DNA of 64,000 bases from Streptomyces sp. A012304. Its GTDB lineage: Bacteria > Actinomycetota > Actinomycetes > Streptomycetales > Streptomycetaceae. Where the stretch lies: assembly GCF_026008495.1 (NCBI RefSeq), contig NZ_BQUN01000112.1, forward strand, positions 1-64,000, read 5' to 3'. This document shows, piece after piece, positions 38,354 through 49,170 of the stretch (its first letter is position 1; each line of letters starts with the position of its first letter). The translations under genes were made by a program, and so were the position numbers. The notes under the pieces are model-generated. The model ran no database searches. It saw only the letters and a list, made by a program, of their open reading frames with translations, and was not told where the DNA came from.

Positions 38354-39838
38354 TCAGCGCTGCAGGGTCAGCAGGCCGGGGCGGTAGGGGAGGAGGCCGT
38401 AGTCGACGCCGTCGGAGCTGGGGCTGCGCCCCTGGTAGAGCAACTGCAGGTTGCAGGGGTCGATGGTCATGGTCTGGTCGGCGCTGGTGCGGAGCAGTTC
38501 GCCGTGGCTGATGTCATTGGTCCAAGTCGCGCCGCTGTTGGCCTTGCCGGCGAACGGGTTGCTCTCGGTCGCGGCCTGGGGTGTCCAGGAGCCGTTCAGG
38601 CTGGTCGCGGTGAACGAGCGGAAGTAGCGCTTCTCGTCCGCACCCCGAGCCTCGACGATCATCAGGTACTGGTTGCGGTCCTTGACCTTGTAGACCTGCG
38701 GCGCCTCGAACAGGTTCTTCACCGTGTCGCTCATGATCGTTGTGTACGAGGAGCCGAAGCTGCCCGGGAAGTTCCCGATGGGCATGCTGGCCCGGTAGAT
38801 CTTGCCGTTGTCACCGGCGAAGAACAGGTACATGTTCGTCCCGTCACCGATGATCGTCTGGTCGATGGGGCCGGTTCCGGAGTCGGAGATGCTGCCGGTG
38901 AACAGCGGCTGCGGTGCTGACCAGCCGTTCGGGTTGGTCGGATCGGCCGACGTCCGGTAGTTGAAGGCGGCCGCGCCCCACTGGTAGGTGAGCACCCAGA
39001 TGTTCTTCGGTGCGAAGTAGAAGAGCGAGGGGGCGACGGTGCCGGACGACATCGTGTTCTGGCTGGCCGAGGCCATCTCCGACCAGTTGGTGAACGGGGT
39101 GAAGTTCATCGAGCCCCAGGCCCTTCCCGTTCCCGCGGCGCCGTGTGTCGTCGCATAGACGAGCTGCTTGCCGTTGTAGGGGGCGACGGTGAAGTCCTTG
39201 AGCGAGGCCCACCCCGACTTGGGCTGCGCCAGCGCGCCCGTCGACGTCCAGCGGTAGGTCGACGGGAGATTGCAACCCGGGCCGGGGTTGTCGGCACCGA
39301 CCTTGACGAGCTGCCACTGCTGGTTGCTGCCGCCCCAGTCGTCGTACTGGACGATGTTCGCGTTGTCGGCGGTGGAGGCGCCCTGTACTTCGAGGGCCTT
39401 GTTGCTGTGGCGCGAGATGAGCCGCACGTAGCCGTCCGAGCTGTCGGCCAGCCGCCACTGCTGGTTGGTGCTGTTCAGGTCGGTCCACTGGACGATCGAG
39501 CCGCCGTTCGCGGTGGACCAGTTGTGAACGTCCAGCACCTTGCCCGAGTGCCGGGACTTGATGCGGTAGTAGCCGCCCCCGGAATCGACGAACTGCCACT
39601 GCTGCTGGTTCTGATCGTTCCTGGCCCACTGGGTGATGCGGGCGCCGTCGGTGGTCGCCATGTTGTAGACGTCCAGGGCTTTGCCGCTGTTGCGGTTGAC
39701 CAGCACATACGAGGCGTTGGGGTCTACGGTCGCCGCGCTGGCGGGCTGGGCACCGAAGAAGGTGGCCACGAGCAGCAGGGGCGAAAGAACGGCGAGTAAG
39801 CGTCTTGGACGCAGCAGGGACGGGTGGCGAAACCGCAT
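38354..39838 (-). CDS. secreted GH62 arabinofuranosidase with CBM13 (TTA-containing)
   Basis: A 494-residue exoenzyme. The signal peptide runs to about residue 35 ([22 protein letters not shown]). Residues about 38-170 are a ricin-type CBM13 with three QW repeats (QQQWQFV, NQQWRLA, NQQWQLV). From about 185 on it is a GH62 propeller: [81 protein letters not shown] and [14 protein letters not shown]62 removes arabinofuranose from arabinoxylan. ATG 39838 has AAGGAGG seven bases upstream. Codon 14, within the signal peptide, is TTA, suggesting bldA-dependent translation. It is divergent from the xylanase. Confidence 0.93.
   Translation of the reverse strand: MRFRHPSLLRPRRLLAVLSPLLLVATFFGAQPASAATVDPNASYVLVNRNSGKALDVYNMATTDGARITQWARNDQNQQQWQFVDSGGGYYRIKSRHSGKVLDVHNWSTANGGSIVQWTDLNSTNQQWRLADSSDGYVRLISRHSNKALEVQGASTADNANIVQYDDWGGSNQQWQLVKVGADNPGPGCNLPSTYRWTSTGALAQPKSGWASLKDFTVAPYNGKQLVYATTHGAAGTGRAWGSMNFTPFTNWSEMASASQNTMSSGTVAPSLFYFAPKNIWVLTYQWGAAAFNYRTSADPTNPNGWSAPQPLFTGSISDSGTGPIDQTIIGDGTNMYLFFAGDNGKIYRASMPIGNFPGSFGSSYTTIMSDTVKNLFEAPQVYKVKDRNQYLMIVEARGADEKRYFRSFTATSLNGSWTPQAATESNPFAGKANSGATWTNDISHGELLRTSADQTMTIDPCNLQLLYQGRSPSSDGVDYGLLPYRPGLLTLQR
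39797..39799 (-). promoter_or_regulatory. TTA codon in GH62 signal peptide
   Basis: Codon 14 of the GH62 gene (Leu, after Arg-Arg) is TTA, the rare codon read by the bldA tRNA. Confidence 0.85.
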
Positions 39839-42160
<2,322 letters not shown>

Positions 42161-42190
42161 TAAGCCCGCCACCAACGAAAGGGTGAATCG

Positions 42191-43567
42191 ATGACGGCCT
42201 ACGGTCCGGCTTCCCTCGTCCCTCCACCAAGACATCGATGGTGGTCCCGGGTCGCCGCCCTGGTGGCGGCGACCCTCGCGATCGGCGTGCTCGCCGTGGT
42301 GCGTCCGGCGCCCGCCGAGGCGGCGACGGTGGACACCAATGCCTGGTACGTCCTGGTCAACCGCAACAGCGGCAAGGCGCTGGACGTCTCTGGCTCCTCC
42401 ACCGCCGACGGCGCGCGGGTCAGCCAGTGGACGCGCAGCGACGGAGCCAACCAGCAGTGGCAGTTCGTGGCCTCCGGCGACGGCTTCTACCGCCTCAAGG
42501 CCCGGCATTCGAGCAAGGTCCTCGACGTGGCCGGCGCGTCTTCCGCGGACGGTGCCGCGATCCAGCAGTGGGCCGACCACAACGGGGCCAACCAGCAGTT
42601 CCGCCTGGCCGACTCCGACGCGGGCCACGTCCGGCTGATCAACCGCACCAGCGGCAAGGCGGTGGAGGTGCAGGGCGCCTCCACCGCCGACGGAGGCAAC
42701 GTCGTCCAGTACGCCGACTGGGGCGGCGCCAACCAGCAATGGCAGATGATCAAGCTGTCGACCGGTGGCGGTGGCGGTGGCGGATGCGGCAGCGCGCCGA
42801 CTCTGACGAGCGGTACGCACACGATTCAGAGCGGTGGCAAGAGCCGCAGCTTCATCCTCAGGGTTCCCGCCAACTACGACAACAGCCACCGCTACCGGCT
42901 GATCTTCGCGTTCCACTGGCGGGGCGGAACCGCCGGCGACGTCGCCTCGGGCGGCACGAGCGGGAACGCATGGTCCTACTACGGCCAGCAAGAACAGTCG
43001 AACAACAGCGCCATCCTGGTCGCCCCCCAGGGCCTCGGCAACGGCTGGGCCAATGCGGGCGGTGAGGACGTCACCTTCGTCGACGACATGATCCGGCGCA
43101 TCGAGGGCGGCCTCTGTGTCAACCCGGCACAGCGTTTCGCCACGGGATTCAGCTGGGGCGGCGGTATGAGCTACGCGCTCGCATGCAGCCGGGCGAACGT
43201 CTTCAGGGCGGTCGCGGTCATATCCGGCGCCCAGATCAGCGGGTGCAGCGGCGGCACCCAGCCCATCGCCTACTTCGGAATCCACGGCATCAGCGACAAC
43301 GTCCTCAACATCGGGCAAGGACGGTCCCTGCGCGACAAATTCGTCAGCAACAACGGCTGCGCCGCCCAGAGCCCGCGCGAGCCCGCGCCGGGCAGCCGAA
43401 CGCACATCACCACCACCTACTCGGGCTGCCGTGCCGGATACCCGGTCCAGTGGGCCGCGTTCGACGGAGGCCACATACCCGGTCCGGTCGACGGCTCCTC
43501 CGGCGAGAGCGGCGTCACCACCTGGACCAAGGCAGAGATCTGGAGGTTCTTCGCACAGTTCCAGTGA
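42191..43567 (+). CDS. secreted feruloyl-esterase-like protein with CBM13
   Basis: A 458-residue secreted protein. The signal peptide ends near residue 44 (RPAPAEAA). A CBM13 (about 46-190) is very similar to that of the GH62 protein. A poly-Gly linker is followed by a CE1-type alpha/beta-hydrolase (about 200-458) with RSFILRVPANYDNSHRYRLIFAFHWRGG, nucleophile Ser321 in GFSWGGGMSYAL, and a late His in FDGGHIPGP. Such enzymes free ferulate from arabinoxylan and would complement the flanking xylanase and arabinofuranosidase. It lies 30 bases after the xylanase stop and is probably co-transcribed. The acyl specificity is inferred. Confidence 0.88.
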   Translation: MTAYGPASLVPPPRHRWWSRVAALVAATLAIGVLAVVRPAPAEAATVDTNAWYVLVNRNSGKALDVSGSSTADGARVSQWTRSDGANQQWQFVASGDGFYRLKARHSSKVLDVAGASSADGAAIQQWADHNGANQQFRLADSDAGHVRLINRTSGKAVEVQGASTADGGNVVQYADWGGANQQWQMIKLSTGGGGGGGCGSAPTLTSGTHTIQSGGKSRSFILRVPANYDNSHRYRLIFAFHWRGGTAGDVASGGTSGNAWSYYGQQEQSNNSAILVAPQGLGNGWANAGGEDVTFVDDMIRRIEGGLCVNPAQRFATGFSWGGGMSYALACSRANVFRAVAVISGAQISGCSGGTQPIAYFGIHGISDNVLNIGQGRSLRDKFVSNNGCAAQSPREPAPGSRTHITTTYSGCRAGYPVQWAAFDGGHIPGPVDGSSGESGVTTWTKAEIWRFFAQFQ

Positions 43568-43580
43568 CCCACCCGCACCA

Positions 43581-43615
43581 CGGAGTGGAGCCAGGATGAT
43601 CCTGGCTCCACTCCG
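43581..43615. terminator. perfect 35-bp palindrome after the esterase gene
   Basis: CGGAGTGGAGCCAGGAT (43581-43597) and ATCCTGGCTCCACTCCG (43599-43615) are perfect 17-bp arms around one base, 13 bases past the stop. It is the first of two stacked hairpins. Confidence 0.85.
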
Positions 43616-43650
43616 TCGACGTCTATCCACGCTGGAGACCGGCTGACCCG

Positions 43651-43693
43651 CCCGGCCGCGGACTCCCCGTCGCCATGGGAGCCCGCGGCCGGG
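43651..43693. terminator. second terminator hairpin
   Basis: CCCGGCCGCGG (43651-43661) pairs with CCGCGGCCGGG (43683-43693), extended inward by CTCCC/GGGAG with one mismatch. TCTCTTCC follows. It sits between the convergent esterase and B3/B4 genes. Confidence 0.8.
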
Positions 43694-43712
43694 TCTCTTC
43701 CATCCGCGTCAT

Positions 43713-44435
43713 CTAGATCACGGGTGATCCCCAGGTGGCCTGAGGTCCGGCCGGGCTGAGGTAGTGGACGGCGGTCTGTGTGGTGTGCGGGGCGAGCAGG
43801 CCTTGCAGTTCTTCCGCCGCGGCCTTGAGGAGGCCGCCGTCGCGGGTGGCATGGAGGGTTTCGAGGACGAGGGCGACGTGGGTGGAGTCCTCGGTGACGC
43901 GGGTCTGGTGGGCGTCGCGGTGGTTCCAGTGACGGGTCAGGACAATGCCGGCGTCTGCGTAGATGATCTCGCCTGGTTTGGGCTGCTCGACAGTGCCGGG
44001 TTCGCCGAGCGGGGTGAAGGACTCGGTGCCGTCCGCGTACCGGATGTCGACGTCGCCGGTGACGTGGTCGAGGTCGAAGGCGCCGGCGGGCAGGCCGTGA
44101 CGGACGGAGACGGCGTTGTAGGAGTCGACGGCCGGGTTGATGCGCGGCAGGCTGCCCTTCTTGGCCAGGCGGCGGCCGAGCGCGTCGACGCTGGGGCGGA
44201 TGCGGCGGGGGTTGGTGCCGAAGGAGCGGTAGGCGGTGTGCCACGCCTCGATCCGGGGGTCGGTCTCGTCGGCAGGCTGCCAGGTGCCCTCGGCGAGCTG
44301 CTGCTCCAGGTCCTCCAGAGCGGCTGTGGTGTGCGGCCAGGGTTCACGGCCGCGCAGGCCGGTGGCGGTGACCAGAGCGATGAGCGTGTCGGGGAAGGCA
44401 TCCGCGACGGCGGGGGCGATGCGGAAGGCGGGCAT
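43713..44435 (-). CDS. B3/B4 tRNA-binding-domain protein
   Basis: A 240-residue protein resembling the B3/B4 (editing) domain of phenylalanyl-tRNA synthetase beta, as a free-standing unit: WHTAYRSFGTNPRRIRPSVDAL, KKGSLPRINPAVDSYNAVSVRHGLPAGAFDL (by key residues), GEPGTVEQPKPGEIIYAD and LTRHWNHRDAHQTRVTEDS. Stand-alone B3/B4 proteins are common in Streptomyces and may hydrolyse mischarged tRNA, but this is not established for this group. It commonly sits next to XRE-cupin regulators and DMT transporters, as here. Confidence 0.85.
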   Translation of the reverse strand: MPAFRIAPAVADAFPDTLIALVTATGLRGREPWPHTTAALEDLEQQLAEGTWQPADETDPRIEAWHTAYRSFGTNPRRIRPSVDALGRRLAKKGSLPRINPAVDSYNAVSVRHGLPAGAFDLDHVTGDVDIRYADGTESFTPLGEPGTVEQPKPGEIIYADAGIVLTRHWNHRDAHQTRVTEDSTHVALVLETLHATRDGGLLKAAAEELQGLLAPHTTQTAVHYLSPAGPQATWGSPVI

Positions 44436-44484
44436 GAGCGGGGTTTCCGTTTCCTAGGTCCGGGTGTGGGCGGTCGAGGCGGGG

Positions 44485-44697
44485 TCAGGCCTTCCAGGGA
44501 CCGATGCGGTCCCGGCGGCGCTGCTGCCGTGCGGTGGGCACGTCGAGACCCTGGCCGCGTACGGTGAGACGGTCGGCGACAGCGGTGCGGTACTCGACGG
44601 GCTTGTGGTCGTCGTACTTGAACTCGGCCAGGACGTCGGTGACCTCCAGACGCGGACGCTCGCCGCCCCCAGCGGCGACCTCGCCGTCGTCGCGCGG
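44485..44697 (-). pseudogene. C-terminal remnant of an unidentified gene
   Basis: A frame closed by a stop at both ends and lacking a start reads LEVTDVLAEFKYDDHKPVEYR, then AVADRLTVRGQGLDVPTARQ and a terminal RRRDRIGPWKA. It looks like the genuine end of a protein. It vaguely recalls the end of FMN-binding PaiB-like proteins, but I cannot name it. It abuts the EamA remnant directly, suggesting that a deletion joined two genes. Confidence 0.5.
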
Positions 44698-44934
44698 TCA
44701 CGGGCGACAGCACGTTCATCGGACCGATCGCCGGCGTGCGGTAGAGCAGGGTGAACGCGGCGGCGGAGGCGACCCCGGACGCGGCACCCCAGCCAGGGGC
44801 GTCGGCGCTGAACGAGGCGCCGAGCACCGGCCACGGCAACAGTTCGACCGCGCCTTTCGGGCGCCGAGGCCGCCGAGAAAGTCGGCGCATCCATAGGCGA
44901 GTGAGCTGCCCAGGGCCAGCGGCAGAGCGATCAC
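44698..44934 (-). pseudogene. broken EamA/DMT transporter, N-terminal fragment
   Basis: From GTG 44934 (AAGGGA upstream) the frame reads VIALPLALGSSLAYGCADFLGGLGARKA, an EamA-family first helix. About one base is then lost or gained (near 44850), and the other frame continues VELLPWPVLGASFSADAPGWG, ASGVASAAAFTLLYRTPAIGP and MNVLSPVTA, matching the third and fourth helices. The second helix and the whole C-terminal half are missing. It would have been an exporter divergent from the XRE-cupin regulator. Confidence 0.75.
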
Positions 44935-44956
44935 AGCACATCCCTTACTGTCATCT

Positions 44957-45008
44957 GAACGACCGAAGAGTACAATGCAACGACCGGTCCGTGTCAATTG
45001 AACGACCG
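44957..45008. promoter_or_regulatory. three phased AACGACCG repeats (operator candidate)
   Basis: AACGACCG occurs at 44958-44965, 44979-44986 and 45001-45008, spaced 21 and 22 bases, or two helical turns. The block lies between the broken transporter and the XRE-cupin regulator, as expected for that regulator's binding sites. Confidence 0.65.
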
Positions 45009-45049
45009 CACGGTGCATTGCAGTGGTCGATGGCGAGGATGGAGATCAG

Positions 45050-45634
45050 ATGGTGGAGACAGCCGCAGCCCTGCGGACGGTCGCGCACAACGTCCGGGCG
45101 GCCCGCACCAGGGCGGGTCTGTCCCTTGAGGAACTCAGCCGGCGCGCTCAGGTCAGCAAGGGTGCCCTGGTGGGACTCGAGAAAGCCCAGGGGAATCCCA
45201 ACCTGGCCACCCTGGTCCGGCTGGCCGACACCCTCGGCATCTCGGTGTCCGACCTGATGCAGGGACCGCCCGAAGGCCGCGTCCGTGTCGTGGCCGCCGA
45301 CGCCGTGGCACCGCTGTGGACCGGCGACCGAGGCAGCGAGGCCCGGCTCATGCTGACGACCTCGGGCCCGGCTCCTGTCGAGGTCTGGCGCTGGCACCTG
45401 GAACCGGACGAGGAATATCCCAGCCACCCCCACCAGGCCGGCGTCGTGGAAACCGTCAGTGTCATCTCCGGCCAGATGATCTTGGTCGTCGGCGGCACCG
45501 AACACACCGTGGAAGCCGGACAGACCGCCACGTTCGACGGCGACACCGCTCACACCTATCGCGGCTCCGGCACCGAGACCTGCCACCTGATCATGACGGT
45601 CCACCTTCCGCCCGGTCCCGCTGCCACGACCTGA
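45050..45634 (+). CDS. XRE-cupin transcriptional regulator
   Basis: A 194-residue regulator: an N-terminal XRE helix-turn-helix (VRAARTRAGLSLEELSRRAQVSKGALVGLEKAQGNPNLATLVRLADTLGIS, by key residues 15-65) and a C-terminal cupin sensor (EYPSHPHQAGVVETVSVISGQM, GDTAHTYRGSG). ATG 45050 has GGAG five bases upstream; GTG 45023 is an alternative. It diverges from the transporter remnant and B3/B4 gene, which it probably once controlled with a small ligand. Confidence 0.88.
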   Translation: MVETAAALRTVAHNVRAARTRAGLSLEELSRRAQVSKGALVGLEKAQGNPNLATLVRLADTLGISVSDLMQGPPEGRVRVVAADAVAPLWTGDRGSEARLMLTTSGPAPVEVWRWHLEPDEEYPSHPHQAGVVETVSVISGQMILVVGGTEHTVEAGQTATFDGDTAHTYRGSGTETCHLIMTVHLPPGPAATT

Positions 45635-45694
45635 CCCACGGCCCGGGCGCGCAGCCACGCATCCGCCAGGTCATGCCTCCCCGGTGGCGGGTGT

Positions 45695-45904
45695 GTGCGA
45701 AGCGGCGCCGTCCTCGGCGCCAACGGCATCCCTCTGGAGTACTCGCCGCTGCGCCACGCCAACAACCTGGAGTCGGTGCTCACTTACGAGGGCACGAGCG
45801 AGATCCACACTCTGGTCGTCGGCCGGGCCCTGACCGGCAGGCGGCCTACCGCCGATATGCCGGAAGTGACGGGAATGCCACCTGGAGAAGCGCAGTTGGA
45901 TTAA
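45695..45904 (+). pseudogene. acyl-CoA dehydrogenase C-terminal remnant
   Basis: The frame reads [21 protein letters not shown], then [20 protein letters not shown] and ALTGRR. This is the C-terminal end of glutaryl-CoA-dehydrogenase-like enzymes (LGGNGI, NLE-V-TYEGT, IGRA-TG). About 330 N-terminal residues are missing, and the reading frame upstream is unrelated. It is a relic. Confidence 0.8.
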
Positions 45905-46000
45905 GTGCGGCCGGTGGAAATAAGTCGAGGATTTGGAACTGATTGCGGTGCCGAAAAAAAGGAGGCTGCAGGGTCCGTTTGGTAGGCGTCGATCCTCGTT

Positions 46001-46013
46001 TACAATAGGACCA
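46001..46013 (+). promoter_or_regulatory. -10 element of a probable leaderless transcript
   Basis: TACAAT at 46001-46006 is a good -10 box, and the GntR ATG lies seven bases after it, where transcription should start. The -35 region (TTTGGT, 45978-45983) is weak. No ribosome binding site precedes the ATG. Confidence 0.5.
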
Positions 46014-46720
46014 TGACGGAGGGGAACGGAAGCCAGGGCAAGGCGCGGCCGATGAGTGACAAGGCCTATGAGACGCTCCTCGAGGCCGTGGTGAGCTGCG
46101 AACTGGTACCGGGTGCATGGATCAAGGCGTCCGAGCTCTCGGAGTCGCTCGGCCTGGGCCGGACGCCGACGATGCAGGCGCTGCAGCGCCTGGAGGCGGC
46201 CGGGTTTGCCCGCCCGGTGAAGCGCAAGGGCTGGCAGGTGGCTCCGGTTACGCTGCAGAGCGTCCACGACATCCTCGAAGCCTTCGAGTTGACCGCCCCG
46301 GGGCTGGTGACGTTGGTCGTCCGCAATGCCACCGATGAGCAGATCGCCACGCTGGGGCAATTGGTGACGGCGTGGGCGCCGGGCCGGCCCCCGTCCGAAA
46401 CCATGCCTGACTTGAAAGCGGCCCCGATCCGTTACCTCGCCCACATCTGCGGAAATCCGATGATGACGGAAATGGCGCTTCCTTTGGCGACACATGTGGA
46501 GCGGGTTCTCAATTTCGGACTGCTGCAGGATAATTTCCTGGACTCCGCTTACGTCCGCTGGCGCAACGTCTTTTTGGAAGCCGCTGCGGCCCGTGATGAG
46601 AAACGTGCCCGGGAGGCGGTCCTCAAAGTGATCCACGTCGGCGGGGCGGAGGTCAACCGGATTCTTCAGGGTGCACAGTCCATCCGGTCGGTTCCCCTGC
46701 ACATCGAACGTGCCTCCTGA
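46013..46720 (+). CDS. GntR-family (FCD type) regulator of the aromatic island
   Basis: A 235-residue regulator. The winged helix reads KAYETLLEAVVSCELVPGAWIKASELSESLGLGRTPTMQALQRLEAAGFARPV (by key residues 17-68). The C-terminal helical FCD-like domain has FELTAPGLVTLVVRNAT and YLAHICGNPMM. It abuts the SDR gene tail to tail, the two stops sharing TGATCA. The gene and its leader are less GC-rich than the neighbours. It is the only regulator in the 46-64 kb catabolic island, hence its likely controller. An internal ATG at 46052 is an alternative start. Confidence 0.85.
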   Translation: MTEGNGSQGKARPMSDKAYETLLEAVVSCELVPGAWIKASELSESLGLGRTPTMQALQRLEAAGFARPVKRKGWQVAPVTLQSVHDILEAFELTAPGLVTLVVRNATDEQIATLGQLVTAWAPGRPPSETMPDLKAAPIRYLAHICGNPMMTEMALPLATHVERVLNFGLLQDNFLDSAYVRWRNVFLEAAAARDEKRAREAVLKVIHVGGAEVNRILQGAQSIRSVPLHIERAS

Positions 46721-47455
46721 TCAGATCGAGATCCCGCCGTCGACAGGCAGCACCACGCCGGTGACGTATCCCGCTTCGTGGGAGGCGAGGAAGCCCACCG
46801 CGGCGCACATCTCGGAGGCGTCGCCGAACCTGCCCAGCGGGATGCCAGAGGCCAGTTCGGCCTTCTTGTCCTCCGGGATGGAAGCGACCATCCGGGTCTC
46901 GGCGTTGGGCGAGATGGCGTTGACGGTGACTCCGAACCGGGCCAGTTCCTTGGCCGCGGTCCTGGTGAACCCGATGATGCCCGCCTTGGCGGTGGCGTAG
47001 TTCGCCTGACCGGTGTTGCCGTGCAGACCCGTGTACGAGGTGACGTTGACGACGCGGCCGTAACCCCGGGTGCGGAAGTGCGGAACGCAGGCGCGGGTCA
47101 GCCGGAAGGTGCCGCCGGCATGGATGGCCAGGACGCTCTCCCAGTCGTCGTCCGTGAGCTTCCACAGGACCTTGTCGCGCAGGATTCCGGCGTTGTTGAC
47201 GATGACGTCGATCCGGCCGGTCTCGGCGATGACCTGTTCGACGGCCTGCTCGATGTCCTCGGTGCTGCTGACGTCACCGGGGACGGCTCGTGCTCCGACC
47301 TCGGCCGCGGCCTTGCGGACTTCTTCGCGGTCGTAGTCGATGAGGAAGACGTCGGCACCGGAGCCCGCGAAGAATCGGCCGAGTTCGAGACCGATACCTC
47401 GGGCACCGCCGGTCACGATCACGGTCTGGCCGGTGAAGTCGAACGACAGGTTCAT
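46721..47455 (-). CDS. FabG-like short-chain dehydrogenase
   Basis: A 244-residue SDR with TGGARGIGLEL, NNAGILRD, catalytic Ser in VTSYTG, Tyr/Lys in YATAKAG, and the C-terminal YVTGVVLPVDGG. An Asp after beta-2 (LIDYDREE) favours NAD. It is typical of 3-hydroxyacyl-CoA or hydroxy-ring dehydrogenases. It is last in the leftward five-gene operon with the ligase, FAH-type hydrolase, small protein and flavin reductase, so it may oxidise a side-chain alcohol after CoA activation. Confidence 0.88.
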   Translation of the reverse strand: MNLSFDFTGQTVIVTGGARGIGLELGRFFAGSGADVFLIDYDREEVRKAAAEVGARAVPGDVSSTEDIEQAVEQVIAETGRIDVIVNNAGILRDKVLWKLTDDDWESVLAIHAGGTFRLTRACVPHFRTRGYGRVVNVTSYTGLHGNTGQANYATAKAGIIGFTRTAAKELARFGVTVNAISPNAETRMVASIPEDKKAELASGIPLGRFGDASEMCAAVGFLASHEAGYVTGVVLPVDGGISI

Positions 47456-47526
47456 CGCGAGTTCTCTCCTGGGACGGGGACTGCTTGTGGTTCGTGTGGT
47501 TCACCTTGCGCGTCGCTTCTCGATCC

Positions 47527-49170
47527 TCACCGCAGTTCGCGGCGCAGGATCTTGCCGGCCGGGTTCCTGGGCAGTTCGTCGACGATCTCGATGGCCCGGG
47601 GGTACTTGTACGCCGCCATCCGCTGCTTGCAGAACATGACGAGGGCGTCCGGAGTGGTCGCCCGGCCGGGCTGGAGGGACACGAACGCCTTGACCGTCTG
47701 CCCCCGGTACTCGTGGGCGACGCCGATCACCGCGGCCTCGCGGACGGCGGGGTGGCCGAGGAGGACGTCCTCCACCTCCCGGGGCCACACCTTGTAGCCG
47801 GAAGCGATGATCATGTCGCTCTTCCGTCCGACCAGGTAGAACCAACCGTCTTCGTCCATCATGCCTATGTCGCCGGTGTGCAGCTCGCCGTCGACGATCT
47901 TCTCCGCGGTCTCTGCCGGCTTGTTCCAGTAGCCGGGAGTGACCTGCGGACCGGAGACGACGAGCTCGCCGGTCTCGCCCGGCAGCAGTGGCGTTCCGTT
48001 GTCGTCGATGACACGCACGGACGTGTTGAAGACGGGGAGGCCGACCGACAGGGCGCCCGTCTCGGGGTCGACGGGTGCGTCCAGACCCAGCGGTACGGCG
48101 TGTGTCGGCGAGGTGGTCTCGGTCATCCCGTAGATGTTGTGGATGTTCATTCCGGTGCGGGCCAGGATCTTGTCGCGCAGCCGAGGCGCGATCGGGGCGC
48201 CGCCGGAGTAGACCGCCCGCAGAGACGCGAAGTCGTCCCTGGTCGCCCCGGGAAGCCCGGAGAGATGGTTGAAGACTGTGATGGCGCCGACGGTGAACGT
48301 CGGCCGGTGCTCGCGGATCGCGTCCAGGATGACGCTGCCCTCGAAACGGTGAGCGAGCACGAGCTTGGAGCCGATCACCAGACAGACGCAGACGTGCGCG
48401 ACGAGCCCGGTGATGTGAAACAGCGGAGCGACACCGAGAAGGACGTCGTCCTGGTTCAGTTTCATCCACTCGCGGTAGGTGTGGCTGTTGAACGCCAGGC
48501 CGCCATGGGTGTTGATCGCCGCCTTCGGCACGCCGGTGGTGCCGGAGGTGTAGGTCAGGACCGCCGTATCTTCGGCGTTCGCGCTGACCGGTGCCGGCGC
48601 GCGGTCACCGTATCGGGAGTACACGTCCGTCAGCCGTAGGGCCCCGGAGACCACGGGTTGCTCCGTGACGGGGATGACGCGTTCGTCGTCGCGCTCCTGG
48701 TCGTCGCGTACGGAGGCCACGAAGACCTGCCGCACCTCGGTCTGCCCGCCTTCGAGCACCTCACGGGCAACCGACACGTACAGATCGTCCAGGCTCAGCA
48801 GGGCCGTCGCGCCCGAGTCCCTGAGCAGGTGGGACAGTTCGCGCGCCTTGTTCATGGGGTTGACGAGAACCGCGATGCCACCGGCCTTCCAGGCCGCGAG
48901 GAGGCCGACCGCGAACGCCGGGTTGTTCTGGGTGTAGAGCGCGAGCCGGTCGCCGGCGGCGAAGCCGCCCTCCGTCAGGGCGACCGCCAGCGCGTCCGAG
49001 CGCTGGTCGAGGTCTCGGAAGGACAGGGCACCGTCGAAATAGGCGATCGCGGTTCTGTCGGGGAACTCGGAGACCGTGGTCGCGAACAGTTCGAGCATCG
49101 ACTCGGACTCGGGGGCGATCTGTCTCGGGAGATCACCGGGATACGTGTCCAGCCAGGGACGCCCGTTCAC
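47527..49170 (-). CDS. AMP-forming acyl-CoA ligase
   Basis: A 547-residue ANL-superfamily ligase: P-loop YTSGTTGVPKAA, YGMTETTSPTH, GELHTGDIGMMDEDGWFYLVGR and the acyl-adenylate Lys in PRNPAGKILRR. The hinge reads GRKSDMI. It would activate an aromatic or fatty acid to its CoA thioester. It starts at GTG 49170, overlapping the FAH-gene stop (GTGA); earlier in-frame sequence is Arg-rich and antisense-like. The substrate is unknown. Confidence 0.9.
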   Translation of the reverse strand: MNGRPWLDTYPGDLPRQIAPESESMLELFATTVSEFPDRTAIAYFDGALSFRDLDQRSDALAVALTEGGFAAGDRLALYTQNNPAFAVGLLAAWKAGGIAVLVNPMNKARELSHLLRDSGATALLSLDDLYVSVAREVLEGGQTEVRQVFVASVRDDQERDDERVIPVTEQPVVSGALRLTDVYSRYGDRAPAPVSANAEDTAVLTYTSGTTGVPKAAINTHGGLAFNSHTYREWMKLNQDDVLLGVAPLFHITGLVAHVCVCLVIGSKLVLAHRFEGSVILDAIREHRPTFTVGAITVFNHLSGLPGATRDDFASLRAVYSGGAPIAPRLRDKILARTGMNIHNIYGMTETTSPTHAVPLGLDAPVDPETGALSVGLPVFNTSVRVIDDNGTPLLPGETGELVVSGPQVTPGYWNKPAETAEKIVDGELHTGDIGMMDEDGWFYLVGRKSDMIIASGYKVWPREVEDVLLGHPAVREAAVIGVAHEYRGQTVKAFVSLQPGRATTPDALVMFCKQRMAAYKYPRAIEIVDELPRNPAGKILRRELR

